Shown one piece after another: positions 51,093-58,768 of a stretch of 64,000 nucleotides of DNA. Position numbers and translations under genes: made by a program. Each line of letters starts with the position of its first letter. Position 1 is the first letter of the stretch. Source of the DNA: CAIKZZ01 sp036742455. Lineage in GTDB: Bacteria; Pseudomonadota; Gammaproteobacteria; Steroidobacterales; Steroidobacteraceae. Location: the NCBI GenBank assembly GCA_036742455.1, contig DAINQU010000012.1:1-64000 (forward strand), written 5' to 3'. The notes beneath the pieces are model-generated. The model saw only the letters and a list, made by a program, of their open reading frames with translations, was not told the origin of the DNA and did not search any database.

Positions 51093-52369
51093 GCGTCTTC
51101 CAGTGCCTCGGCGAGAAGGTGTATGGCACGGTCTACATCGCAGAAGCGTGTATAGAGCGGCATGGGGGCGATACGGATAACATCCGGCTCACGCCAGTCA
51201 CCGATGACCCCACGCGACTCCAGTCGCTGAAAGGTCCGCCGTCCGCATTCGCGCCCTGCCACCACACGCAGCGATAACTGACAGCCGCGCTCCACCGCAC
51301 GATCCGGCGTGAGTATCTCGATCCGCTCGCCGCACCGCTCGCGGATGAGACGTCGCGCAAAGCCATCCAGCGCGTCCGATTTGGAGCGCAGTCGATCCAT
51401 ACCCGCTGCGTCGAAGAGCGCGAGCGAAGCGGCAAGCGGCGCCAGCGATAGGATCGGAGGATTGGATAATTGCCAACCGTCTGCGCCGGGGGAGGGGTGG
51501 AACTCAGGACCCATTTTGAAACGCGTCGCGAGATCATGACCCCACCAACCCGCCAAGCGCGGTACGTCGGCGCGCGTCCCATGACGCGCATGCACGAATG
51601 CCCCGGCGACGGCACCGGGGCCGGCGGATACGTATTTGTAGTGACACCAGACGGCGAAATCGACGCCATCGTCGTGGAGCGTTAAGGGGACATTGCCGAC
51701 CGAATGTGCCAAATCAAAGCCCGCCACCGCGCCCACCCGGTGCGCCGCGGCGGTGATAGCGCCGATATCCAGCACCTGGCCGTTCCGATACTGCACGCCC
51801 GGCAGTAGCACGAGCGCTAAGGTTTGGCCTGCCGCCTCAATGGCGTCGATGAAGTCGTCGGTATGCCATTGACCCAGGGGGGGTCTGGGCGACACTTCGA
51901 TCAGCGCTTGTTCTATCGATCGGCCGTGCCACGCCAACTGCGAGGCAACGGCGTGGCGATCTGACGGAAAGGCGCCCGCTTCGATGAGGATGCGATCGCG
52001 CATGCCACTGGGTCGATAAAACGACGCCAGCAGGAGATGCAGATTCGTCGTCAGCGTATTCATCGCGACGACTTCCAAAGGCTCGGCACCCACGAGTCGT
52101 GCGAGAGATTCGGTAAAGCGACGGTGATACACGAGCCAAGGATGCTCGCCCTCGTGGTGGCCACGTACGCCTAACGTGGACCAGTGCCGCAGCACTGAGG
52201 TGACTTCAGCCGATGCCGCCTTGGGCATGGGCCCGAGCGAATTTCCGCACAGGTAGATCGCGGGGGTTCCGTCGGGCCCCATGGGCAATTCGAACTGCTC
52301 GCGTAACGAGGCGAGCGTGTCGGCAGCGTCCAGTGCGGCCGCATCGCGCTCAGCGCTACTCATGGGCAC
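51089..52369 (-). CDS. kynU: Kynureninase
   Basis: A 426-residue PLP enzyme that cleaves (3-hydroxy)kynurenine to (3-hydroxy)anthranilate and alanine. YLCGNSLGPMPKAA near residue 40, DLAHSVGNVPLTLHDDGVDFAVWCHYKYVSAGPG with the PLP lysine near 230, and WWGHDLATRFKMGPEF near 270 identify it. Overlaps kynB by 14 bases and kmo by four, indicating tight coupling. Confidence 0.95.
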   Translation of the reverse strand: MPMSSAERDAAALDAADTLASLREQFELPMGPDGTPAIYLCGNSLGPMPKAASAEVTSVLRHWSTLGVRGHHEGEHPWLVYHRRFTESLARLVGAEPLEVVAMNTLTTNLHLLLASFYRPSGMRDRILIEAGAFPSDRHAVASQLAWHGRSIEQALIEVSPRPPLGQWHTDDFIDAIEAAGQTLALVLLPGVQYRNGQVLDIGAITAAAHRVGAVAGFDLAHSVGNVPLTLHDDGVDFAVWCHYKYVSAGPGAVAGAFVHARHGTRADVPRLAGWWGHDLATRFKMGPEFHPSPGADGWQLSNPPILSLAPLAASLALFDAAGMDRLRSKSDALDGFARRLIRERCGERIEILTPDRAVERGCQLSLRVVAGRECGRRTFQRLESRGVIGDWREPDVIRIAPMPLYTRFCDVDRAIHLLAEALEDA

Positions 52370-53180
52370 GTAACGGGTAAAGGAGGGGCCGACTGGGAGC
52401 CGCGTCCGTCACGAAGGCCGGCATCTGCAAATCCAACAGGTACCAGCCGTCACGGATTGTCGGGGCAATCCAGGCCAGTTCGGTGATGGTGGCGTGGCCC
52501 CGACGGGCATCGTCGGATCGCCGACTCGGTGCCGGCAATCCCCAGAACGCACGATGCGCTTGCAGGCGCCCCTCGTCGTGAGCGCGATCAAGCGAGGGAA
52601 GATCGCACACCAGATGATCAATGCCCTCCGCGGCGAGTAATTGGGCGGCCTCTAACGTCAGATAGGGCGCAGGCGCCGAGCCCTCGTAGGTGCGGTTGAG
52701 CTTATGCACATCGTTCGGAAGCGTGCGCAGGATCAGCCCGGTCGAGGTGCCCGGAAGTTGATCCAAAGCCGACTGGAGCGTGGCGGCGGTAATCACCCAC
52801 TCATCCCTCGCACTCAGTGGATCCGTCGTTTCATCCGTCCGGTCGACGCGAGTCGGTTTGACGGTCACGACGCGTGCGAGGTGCATGCCGCCACGCAGTA
52901 CCGACGTCACCGAAACACGGTCTTGCGTGATGTGCCCCACGCATTCGGTATGCGTGCCGTTGCAATGGGGGACGAGTGCAAGCGCAGCGCAGTTGACCGT
53001 GCCCCCGGCCAAAACGTCACCCACCCAATGCCCGTGAGTGAGCGGCGCAGCACGGGCGCGTGGCGCATCGAAATGATTCGGTTGGGCACCGTCAAAGTCG
53101 AGTGGGATGGCGATGGGGAGCGGATCACCGAGATCCGCGACATACCGCTGACCGGCGCGTTCCAGCACGACCTCGGTCAT
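52356..53180 (-). CDS. Cyclase-family kynurenine formamidase (KynB role)
   Basis: A 274-residue member of the cyclase/arylformamidase family. The metal-site motif reads HCNGTHTECVGH (near residue 70), the Glu variant found in a distinct branch, not the HVGTHxD of classic KynB. Operon position between 3-hydroxyanthranilate dioxygenase and kynureninase supports hydrolysis of N-formylkynurenine. ATG 53180 overlaps the upstream gene's stop. Confidence 0.82.
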   Translation of the reverse strand: MTEVVLERAGQRYVADLGDPLPIAIPLDFDGAQPNHFDAPRARAAPLTHGHWVGDVLAGGTVNCAALALVPHCNGTHTECVGHITQDRVSVTSVLRGGMHLARVVTVKPTRVDRTDETTDPLSARDEWVITAATLQSALDQLPGTSTGLILRTLPNDVHKLNRTYEGSAPAPYLTLEAAQLLAAEGIDHLVCDLPSLDRAHDEGRLQAHRAFWGLPAPSRRSDDARRGHATITELAWIAPTIRDGWYLLDLQMPAFVTDAAPSRPLLYPLRAHE

Positions 53181-53722
53181 CGGGCGCGGCGATCTTGCCA
53201 GGTGGGGACGTGGCCGCACGCCCGGCACGCCCGCGACCGATCGTTCGCATAAAACCGATCGAACACCGGTGGCAGGCTCGTCTCAATGTCCTCCACGAAC
53301 AGATGTTCCTCGTGCATCAAATGGTGGCAGGCGGGGCAATACCACTGAAAACCATCACGTTCGCTGTGTTCCCGGCGGCGTTCCACCACGAGGCCCACCG
53401 AGCCGGCCGGGCGTTGGGGAGAGTGCGGCACAAAGGCGGGCAGCAGAAAGACCTCCCCCGGTCCGATCGCATAATCGACGGGGCGACCCTCCTGCATCGT
53501 CCGTAGGGTGAGAGTCCCTTCGAACTGGTAGAAGAACTCGGCGCCGGGGTCAACGTGATAGTCGTCCCGTGCGTTAGGCCCTCCGACTACCATGATGATG
53601 AAGTCCCCTGCCGGGAAAACTTGGCGGTTGGCCACGGGCGGCACCAGTTCGTGCCGGTGCGCCTCGATCCAGGCCATCAGGTTGAACGGTGCAGTTGGGC
53701 GTATGGGCGTCATGTGCGTCAT
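53177..53722 (-). CDS. 3-hydroxyanthranilate 3,4-dioxygenase
   Basis: A 181-residue cupin dioxygenase that opens 3-hydroxyanthranilate to the precursor of quinolinate. Iron ligands lie in RDDYHVDPGAEFFYQFEG (His, Glu) and further His (FVPHSPQRPAG). The C-terminal rubredoxin-like domain has two CxxC pairs (YCPACHH and CRACGH), as in bacterial enzymes. First gene of the operon; ATG 53722 or 53713 could serve as start, since a -10-like TATAAT sits directly before. Provides quinolinate for NAD or tryptophan catabolism; tryptophan dioxygenase is not in the window. Confidence 0.93.
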   Translation of the reverse strand: MTHMTPIRPTAPFNLMAWIEAHRHELVPPVANRQVFPAGDFIIMVVGGPNARDDYHVDPGAEFFYQFEGTLTLRTMQEGRPVDYAIGPGEVFLLPAFVPHSPQRPAGSVGLVVERRREHSERDGFQWYCPACHHLMHEEHLFVEDIETSLPPVFDRFYANDRSRACRACGHVPTWQDRRAR

Positions 53723-53723
53723 T

Positions 53724-53729
53724 ATACCG
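53724..53729 (-). promoter_or_regulatory. Candidate -10 box of the kynurenine operon
   Basis: A consensus TATAAT on the minus strand (53729-53724) directly precedes the dioxygenase gene. Its start site would fall near or after the ATG at 53722, which favours ATG 53713 or a leaderless mRNA. No convincing -35 element is seen. Confidence 0.3.
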
Positions 53730-53806
53730 TTCTGATCGGCGGCGGCCGCGGTTCACGTCCGCGCCGGCACAGTGAAGGGTAGACCGTGATCTGGGAGGTC
53801 AACAGT

Positions 53807-54421
53807 ATGGTTAGCCGCAAACGTTGGATGGGATGCTGCGCGGTCATGGCGTCAGTACTAGGGGCGGGCTCGACCGTCGCGGCGGAGCCGCCGTCTCAGC
53901 CTCAGCCGGAGGTGCCTGCCGAATGGCGGACTCACGAGGTGATGATGACCTATACCGGCGTCACGTCGCTGTATTCGTGCGATGGCCTCGAATGGAAGCT
54001 GAAGTATCTACTCAAGGCAGCCGGTGCCCGTCCGGATGCCAGCGTACGGGCAACCTGCAGCAACCCAATGGGAGCCCCGTCGCGCTTCGTGAACGCTTGG
54101 CTGAAGTTCGCGACCCTCGCGGTGCCGGGCGCCCCGTTAGCACCAGGGGAGAAGCCGGATGCCAAACGCGCAGCGCCTCAACCGGCGATGGGTGAGTGGC
54201 GGAGCGTGCGCTTTGCGGAGCGCAAGCCGCGCGATCTGGAAGCCGGCGATTGCGAGCTGGTTGAGCAGTTCGATCGTGAATTACTGCCCTATTTCACGGT
54301 TCGGGAGCGTAAGGCGCACATGACGTGCATACCGCACCAGATTCGGCCGAGTGGTATTGATCTCACGTTTGACGTGTTGGCCGCGCCGATCGGGGCGAAA
54401 ACCACCGACTCTAAGCGCTGA
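53807..54421 (+). CDS. Exported protein of unknown function
   Basis: A 204-residue protein with a signal peptide (MVSRKRWMGCCAVMASVLGAG, cleaved after about STVAA). I do not recognise a characterised family. ATG 53807 has an ideal GGAGG eight bases upstream; a longer frame from 53786 does not. The mature part has four Cys (in SLYSCDGLE, RATCSNP, GDCELVEQF and MTCIPHQI), which could form two periplasmic disulfides, and a Pro/Ala-rich loop in the middle. No membrane segment beyond the signal. Convergent with apaH; no operon partner. Confidence 0.7.
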   Translation: MVSRKRWMGCCAVMASVLGAGSTVAAEPPSQPQPEVPAEWRTHEVMMTYTGVTSLYSCDGLEWKLKYLLKAAGARPDASVRATCSNPMGAPSRFVNAWLKFATLAVPGAPLAPGEKPDAKRAAPQPAMGEWRSVRFAERKPRDLEAGDCELVEQFDRELLPYFTVRERKAHMTCIPHQIRPSGIDLTFDVLAAPIGAKTTDSKR

Positions 54422-54436
54422 TCCCCGGGGTCGGGG

Positions 54437-55282
54437 TCACTGCTCGTCGGGCGGTGGCCCTGAGGCCTGACTGGGAGGGCCGGGTGCAACGACCCGCGGC
54501 GCCGGGCGATCAAGACGGTACGCGGTCAGTTCCCGGCCCCAGACGCACCCGGTATCCAACCCGACGACCCCGGAGCCCTCGTACAACCCAAGCGTCGACC
54601 AGTGGCCGAACACGATGCGCGTTCGGCGATTGCGACGTCCCGGGACCGCAAACCAAGGCAGCGTGCCAGCGGGTGCGAGCCGAGGGTGCAATTTGAACTT
54701 AAAGACGGCACGACCCTCGCTGTCGAGCATGCGCAGCCGCGTCAGGCAGTTGACCGTAAACCGCAGCCGATCGATCCGCCCCAACTGTGGGGACCATCGG
54801 TCGGGTTGATTCCCGTACATTTCGGCATAGAACCCCGCACCGTCGGTTGCGATGGCGGTTGAAACTTCACGGGCGCGCGTGTTGGCGTCTGCGATGGTCC
54901 ATTCCGGCGGCAGGCCCGCATGCACGAGCGCGGTTTTCAGCGTCGGATCGTGATGGAACAACGGTCGGCTCGACAGCCACTGAAGCAGCTCGTCGCAATC
55001 CGGGGCGTTCAATATCTCTGTCAGCGTATCGCCTTCGCGAAGGCCCCGTCCGCCGGAGGCCGCCACCGCGAGGAGATGCAGGTCGTGGTTACCCAATACG
55101 GTGGTGACACAGTCTCCGAGTGCGCGCACGTAGCGCAGCGTTCCCAACGAGTCCGGTCCGCGATTGACGAGATCGCCGGTGAGCCACAGTTCATCGCGTT
55201 GCGAGTCGAACCGCAATTGCTCAAGCAGTCGCTGGAATGAGCCGAGGCACCCTTGCAGGTCGCCTATCGCCCATACCGCCAC
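54437..55282 (-). CDS. apaH: Symmetrical bis(5'-nucleosyl)-tetraphosphatase
   Basis: A 281-residue calcineurin-fold phosphatase hydrolysing Ap4A to two ADP. AIGDLQGCLGSF, LTGDLVNRGPDSLGTLRYV and VLGNHDLHLLA at the N-terminus are the metal-binding motifs, and FGHWSTLG lies near 230. Follows apaG with two bases between, as in the E. coli surA-pdxA-ksgA-apaG-apaH cluster. Confidence 0.96.
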   Translation of the reverse strand: MAVWAIGDLQGCLGSFQRLLEQLRFDSQRDELWLTGDLVNRGPDSLGTLRYVRALGDCVTTVLGNHDLHLLAVAASGGRGLREGDTLTEILNAPDCDELLQWLSSRPLFHHDPTLKTALVHAGLPPEWTIADANTRAREVSTAIATDGAGFYAEMYGNQPDRWSPQLGRIDRLRFTVNCLTRLRMLDSEGRAVFKFKLHPRLAPAGTLPWFAVPGRRNRRTRIVFGHWSTLGLYEGSGVVGLDTGCVWGRELTAYRLDRPAPRVVAPGPPSQASGPPPDEQ

Positions 55283-55284
55283 GG

Positions 55285-55662
55285 TCAGTGCACCAAGCCC
55301 GGAACGGCCAGCCTGAACGGTGCGATGGGCGCCGTGAAATGCTTTCCTTGGGCATCCCGCATGCCGTAATGCCCGTGCATGACCCCCACCGGTGTCTCCA
55401 GTACACAGCCGCTCGTGTATCGGAACGCCTCGCCCGGTTCGAGTCGCGGTTGTTCGCCCACGACGCCATCTCCGCGCACTTCTTGGACGCGGCCGTTTGC
55501 GTCGGTGATGATCCAGTGACGCGTCAGGAGTTGTGCCGCGTCCGACCCGTTATTGCGGATCGTGATCGTGTAGGCGTAGCTGTAGCGTGACTCACTCAGG
55601 TCCGAGTGTTCGGGGACGAATGCCGTTTCAACCGTGATCTCGATCCGAGGGGCGTCAGTCAT
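55285..55662 (-). CDS. apaG: ApaG protein
   Basis: A 125-residue immunoglobulin-like fold protein, the usual size. YAYTITIRNNG, TRHWIITDANGRVQEVRGDGVVGEQP and GVMHGHYGM are signatures. The protein family's role in the cell is not well established (Co/Mg-related phenotypes reported in enteric bacteria). Six bases after rsmA. Confidence 0.95.
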   Translation of the reverse strand: MTDAPRIEITVETAFVPEHSDLSESRYSYAYTITIRNNGSDAAQLLTRHWIITDANGRVQEVRGDGVVGEQPRLEPGEAFRYTSGCVLETPVGVMHGHYGMRDAQGKHFTAPIAPFRLAVPGLVH

Positions 55663-55668
55663 AAGGAT

Positions 55669-56472
55669 TCAGCCAGGCAACGGGACAGGAGTATTGGCCA
55701 GTCGCGCGAATTCGGCCGGCGACAGGGTTTCCGCGCGGCGCGACGGATCGATACCGGACGACTCAAACCCGAGGGCATCGACCAGGCCCGCAACCGAGTT
55801 GCGCAGCGTCTTGCGACGTTGACCGAATGCCGCTGCGACCACCGCAGCGAAACGCGTAGGGTCTGCGATGGGGAAGGGCGGGCTGCGATGCGGAACAACC
55901 CGCACAATGGACGAGTCCACTTTCGGGGGAGGGCGAAAGGCACCCGGTCCCACGTCGAATAGGCGGGTGGACTGGCAGTATGCCGCGAGCATCACGGTCA
56001 GGCGCCCGTAATCGCCCGTGTCTGGAGCGGCGGCCATTCGAAGCACGACCTCTTTCTGGAGCATAAACGTCATGTCCTGAATCACGTGTCGTGACTGCAG
56101 AACGTGGAACAGAAGCGGTGTGGAAATGTTGTAGGGCAGATTGCCGCACAGACGCAACACGCGCCCTGCCGCAAGTGTCGGGATATCCACCTCCAAGACA
56201 TCGGCCGAATGCACCGTGAGCGAGCCCACGCCGGCGCAGGTGGACGTGAGATGTGGAATGACGTCCCGATCCAGTTCGATCACTTCGAGCGTGCCTGCAC
56301 GCTCCAGCAACGGGCGCGTCAGGGCGCCGAGGCCCGGGCCAATTTCGACCAACGCATCGCCGGGTTGGGGATCAATCGCGTCGACGATGCGCGATATGAC
56401 GTGACGATCGTGCAGGAAATGCTGCCCAAAGCGCTTGCGAGCCTGATGGCGGGGTGGGGTCGATAGGCTCAT
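55669..56472 (-). CDS. rsmA: 16S rRNA (adenine1518/1519-N6)-dimethyltransferase
   Basis: A 267-residue SAM methyltransferase (KsgA) dimethylating A1518 and A1519 of 16S rRNA. RKRFGQHFLHD, ALVEIGPGLGALT and the NLPYNIS catalytic motif are present. ATG 56472 overlaps the pdxA stop (ATGA), which fixes the start over the GTG at 56481. Confidence 0.97.
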   Translation of the reverse strand: MSLSTPPRHQARKRFGQHFLHDRHVISRIVDAIDPQPGDALVEIGPGLGALTRPLLERAGTLEVIELDRDVIPHLTSTCAGVGSLTVHSADVLEVDIPTLAAGRVLRLCGNLPYNISTPLLFHVLQSRHVIQDMTFMLQKEVVLRMAAAPDTGDYGRLTVMLAAYCQSTRLFDVGPGAFRPPPKVDSSIVRVVPHRSPPFPIADPTRFAAVVAAAFGQRRKTLRNSVAGLVDALGFESSGIDPSRRAETLSPAEFARLANTPVPLPG

Positions 56473-57443
56473 GCGACGCACTCTAGCGCGAGATCCAAGG
56501 CCGCTGCGAGGCTTCCCGAGTCGGCGTGTCCGGTCCCGGCAAGGTCCAGCGCCGTTCCGTGGTCAACCGAGGTTCGCACAATGGGTATCCCCAGCGTGAT
56601 GTTGACTCCTCGACCGAAACCCGCGTGTTTAAGCACCGGCAATCCTTGGTCGTGATACATGGCCAGCACGGCGTCGGCATCCGCTAATGCGTGCGGCGTG
56701 AAGGCGGTATCGGCGGGCAACGGTCCGCGTGCGTCAATTCCCAGATGGCGGGCTGCCGCGATCGCGGGGGCGATGGTCTCGATCTCCTCACGGCCCAAGT
56801 GACCGGATTCGCCGGCGTGGGGGTTGAGGCCGAGTACCAGGATCCGTGGCGCGGGCATGCGGAAACGCGTCTGCAAGCCCTGATTGAGCACGCGCAAGGT
56901 TTGAACCAGACCGGCGCCGTGAATGGCGCTCGGTACCGCAGCAAGCGGTATGTGCGTGGTCGCCAAGGCTACCCTTAAAGTGCCAGCGACCAGCAGCATC
57001 ACCGGGTGCTCGGCGCCCGTGCGTTCCGCCAGATATTCGGTGTGCCCCGAGAAAGCGATGCCGGTATCTGCAATCACGCTCTTCTGCAGAGGCGCCGTGA
57101 CCATCGCCTGGTACGTGCCGTTGAGGCACCCGTCAATGGCGGTATTCAGCATCGATAAGACATACCCAGCGTTCGCCGAATTCAGGCGACCGGGGACGAC
57201 AGGCGCGGCAAGTGGATGCGCCACGACCTGCATCTCGCCCGCGCGATGCGGGCGAGGTTCGGTGACAAGGGGAGTGATGCGCACGTCCAGACCCAAGCGC
57301 TCGGCGCGCTGCGCGAGCATCTCGGGATCACCTGCGAAAGCGAGACGGCAGCGATGATCCCGCTGCGCGAGCGCCAAGGCAATGTCCGGCCCAATCCCGG
57401 CCGGCTCACCCGTTGTGACTAGGATGGACGGTAAATCCGTCAC
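56469..57443 (-). CDS. pdxA: 4-hydroxythreonine-4-phosphate dehydrogenase
   Basis: A 324-residue enzyme of pyridoxal phosphate synthesis. VTTGEPAGIGPDIALALA at the N-terminus, MVTAPLQKSVI near 115, FSGHTEYLAERTG near 135 and YHDQGLPVLKH near 265 are canonical. Lies ten bases after surA and overlaps rsmA. PLP demand here is considerable: P-protein, decarboxylase, aminotransferase, MocR and kynureninase. Confidence 0.97.
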   Translation of the reverse strand: MTDLPSILVTTGEPAGIGPDIALALAQRDHRCRLAFAGDPEMLAQRAERLGLDVRITPLVTEPRPHRAGEMQVVAHPLAAPVVPGRLNSANAGYVLSMLNTAIDGCLNGTYQAMVTAPLQKSVIADTGIAFSGHTEYLAERTGAEHPVMLLVAGTLRVALATTHIPLAAVPSAIHGAGLVQTLRVLNQGLQTRFRMPAPRILVLGLNPHAGESGHLGREEIETIAPAIAAARHLGIDARGPLPADTAFTPHALADADAVLAMYHDQGLPVLKHAGFGRGVNITLGIPIVRTSVDHGTALDLAGTGHADSGSLAAALDLALECVA

Positions 57444-57453
57444 GCCTGTCGGA

Positions 57454-58761
57454 TCAATTGCGGTAGTCGACGTAGGCCTCGTCGCGCAAGCGACGCAGCC
57501 ACAGTTCGGTTTCTTCGTCGAGCTTGCTGGCGCGGATCTGTTCGTAGGCGCGTCGACGACGCTCGTCGGTGCTCATGTCCTGCGAACGGTGACCGAGCAT
57601 CTGGATGATATGCCAGCCGTACTGCGTCCGAATCGGCTGACTGATCTCCCCATCCTTGAGCTTCTCAAGAGCCTGCTCGAATTCCGGGACGAACGTGCCG
57701 CCGCCGGTCCAGCCGAGATCGCCGCCCTCGCTGCCCGATCCTGGATCTTCGGATACGGCCTTCGCGATGGCGGCAAAGTCGTCGGTGCCGGCCGCGATGC
57801 GATCGCGAATCGTCTGCAGGCGACCGCGAACCGTCTCATCGTCCTGCAGTTCGTTGGTCTTGATCAAAATGTGGCGCGCGTGGATTTGGTTGACGATCAA
57901 CGGGTCCTTATCGCTGCGCGACTCATTGAGTCGAATGATGTGGAATCCCGACGGGGTGCGCACGGGTTCTGAGACTTCGCCCGGCTTCAACTTTCCGACC
58001 ATATCGGCGATGAAGGTGGGTAGCTCGTTACCTTTGCGCCAGCCCAGTGCGCCTTTCTCAAGCGCCGTTTGCGCTTGCGAGTACGTCACGGCTAATTGTC
58101 CGAAATCTTCGCCCTTATTCGCGCGGTTACGAATGTCATTGCTCAGGCGCTCGGCCTGTTCGAGCTGGGCGGGCGTGGCCGCTTCCGGGAGTGCGATCAG
58201 AATGTGAGAGACGTTATAGGAGACGTCCGCATTCTTATTGGTCGCTTGCTTGGCCAGGAACTGGTCAATCTCACGGGGGCTCACATAAATACGCGCCAAC
58301 ACGTCGCGCTGACGAAGCACCTGCAACGTCATGTCACGCCGCATATCTTCGCGGTATTCGGCGTAGACGATTCCTTCCTGCGCGAGCGCGTCCGGAAGTT
58401 GGCTGAACTCCATGTGGTTTTGCGCCGCGATCTCGCGCAACTGCGAGTTCAACGCCTCATCCGGAATGCGCAGACCAATCTTCTGCGCCCGCTGCATCTG
58501 AATTTCCTGCAGCACCAACCGTTCGGTGATCTGCTGACGCAGTACCGACGCAGCGGGTAGCTGCGTGCCTTGCTCACGCAGGCGGTGCGTAAGGTTGAGT
58601 ACCTGCTGATCAATCTGGCTCTGGACGACAACGCCGTCGTTTACGACGACCGCGACGCGGTCGAGTAGGTCTCCTTTCGCGCCGAGGTCACGCGACTGGG
58701 CGTGAACCACCGTGGTGGAGGCAAGAGCGAGAACCAAAGTGAGAGTCAATATGCGACGCAT
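57454..58761 (-). CDS. surA: Periplasmic chaperone SurA
   Basis: A 435-residue chaperone/peptidyl-prolyl isomerase for outer-membrane proteins. A signal peptide (residues 1-21, ending VHA) is followed by the SurA N-terminal helices (DRVAVVVNDGVVVQSQID) and two parvulin domains (around 175-275 and 285-385, with RTPSGFHIIRL and RTQYGWHIIQ). Seven bases downstream of lptD, its main client gene. Confidence 0.97.
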   Translation of the reverse strand: MRRILTLTLVLALASTTVVHAQSRDLGAKGDLLDRVAVVVNDGVVVQSQIDQQVLNLTHRLREQGTQLPAASVLRQQITERLVLQEIQMQRAQKIGLRIPDEALNSQLREIAAQNHMEFSQLPDALAQEGIVYAEYREDMRRDMTLQVLRQRDVLARIYVSPREIDQFLAKQATNKNADVSYNVSHILIALPEAATPAQLEQAERLSNDIRNRANKGEDFGQLAVTYSQAQTALEKGALGWRKGNELPTFIADMVGKLKPGEVSEPVRTPSGFHIIRLNESRSDKDPLIVNQIHARHILIKTNELQDDETVRGRLQTIRDRIAAGTDDFAAIAKAVSEDPGSGSEGGDLGWTGGGTFVPEFEQALEKLKDGEISQPIRTQYGWHIIQMLGHRSQDMSTDERRRRAYEQIRASKLDEETELWLRRLRDEAYVDYRN

Positions 58762-58768
58762 GTGTGGC

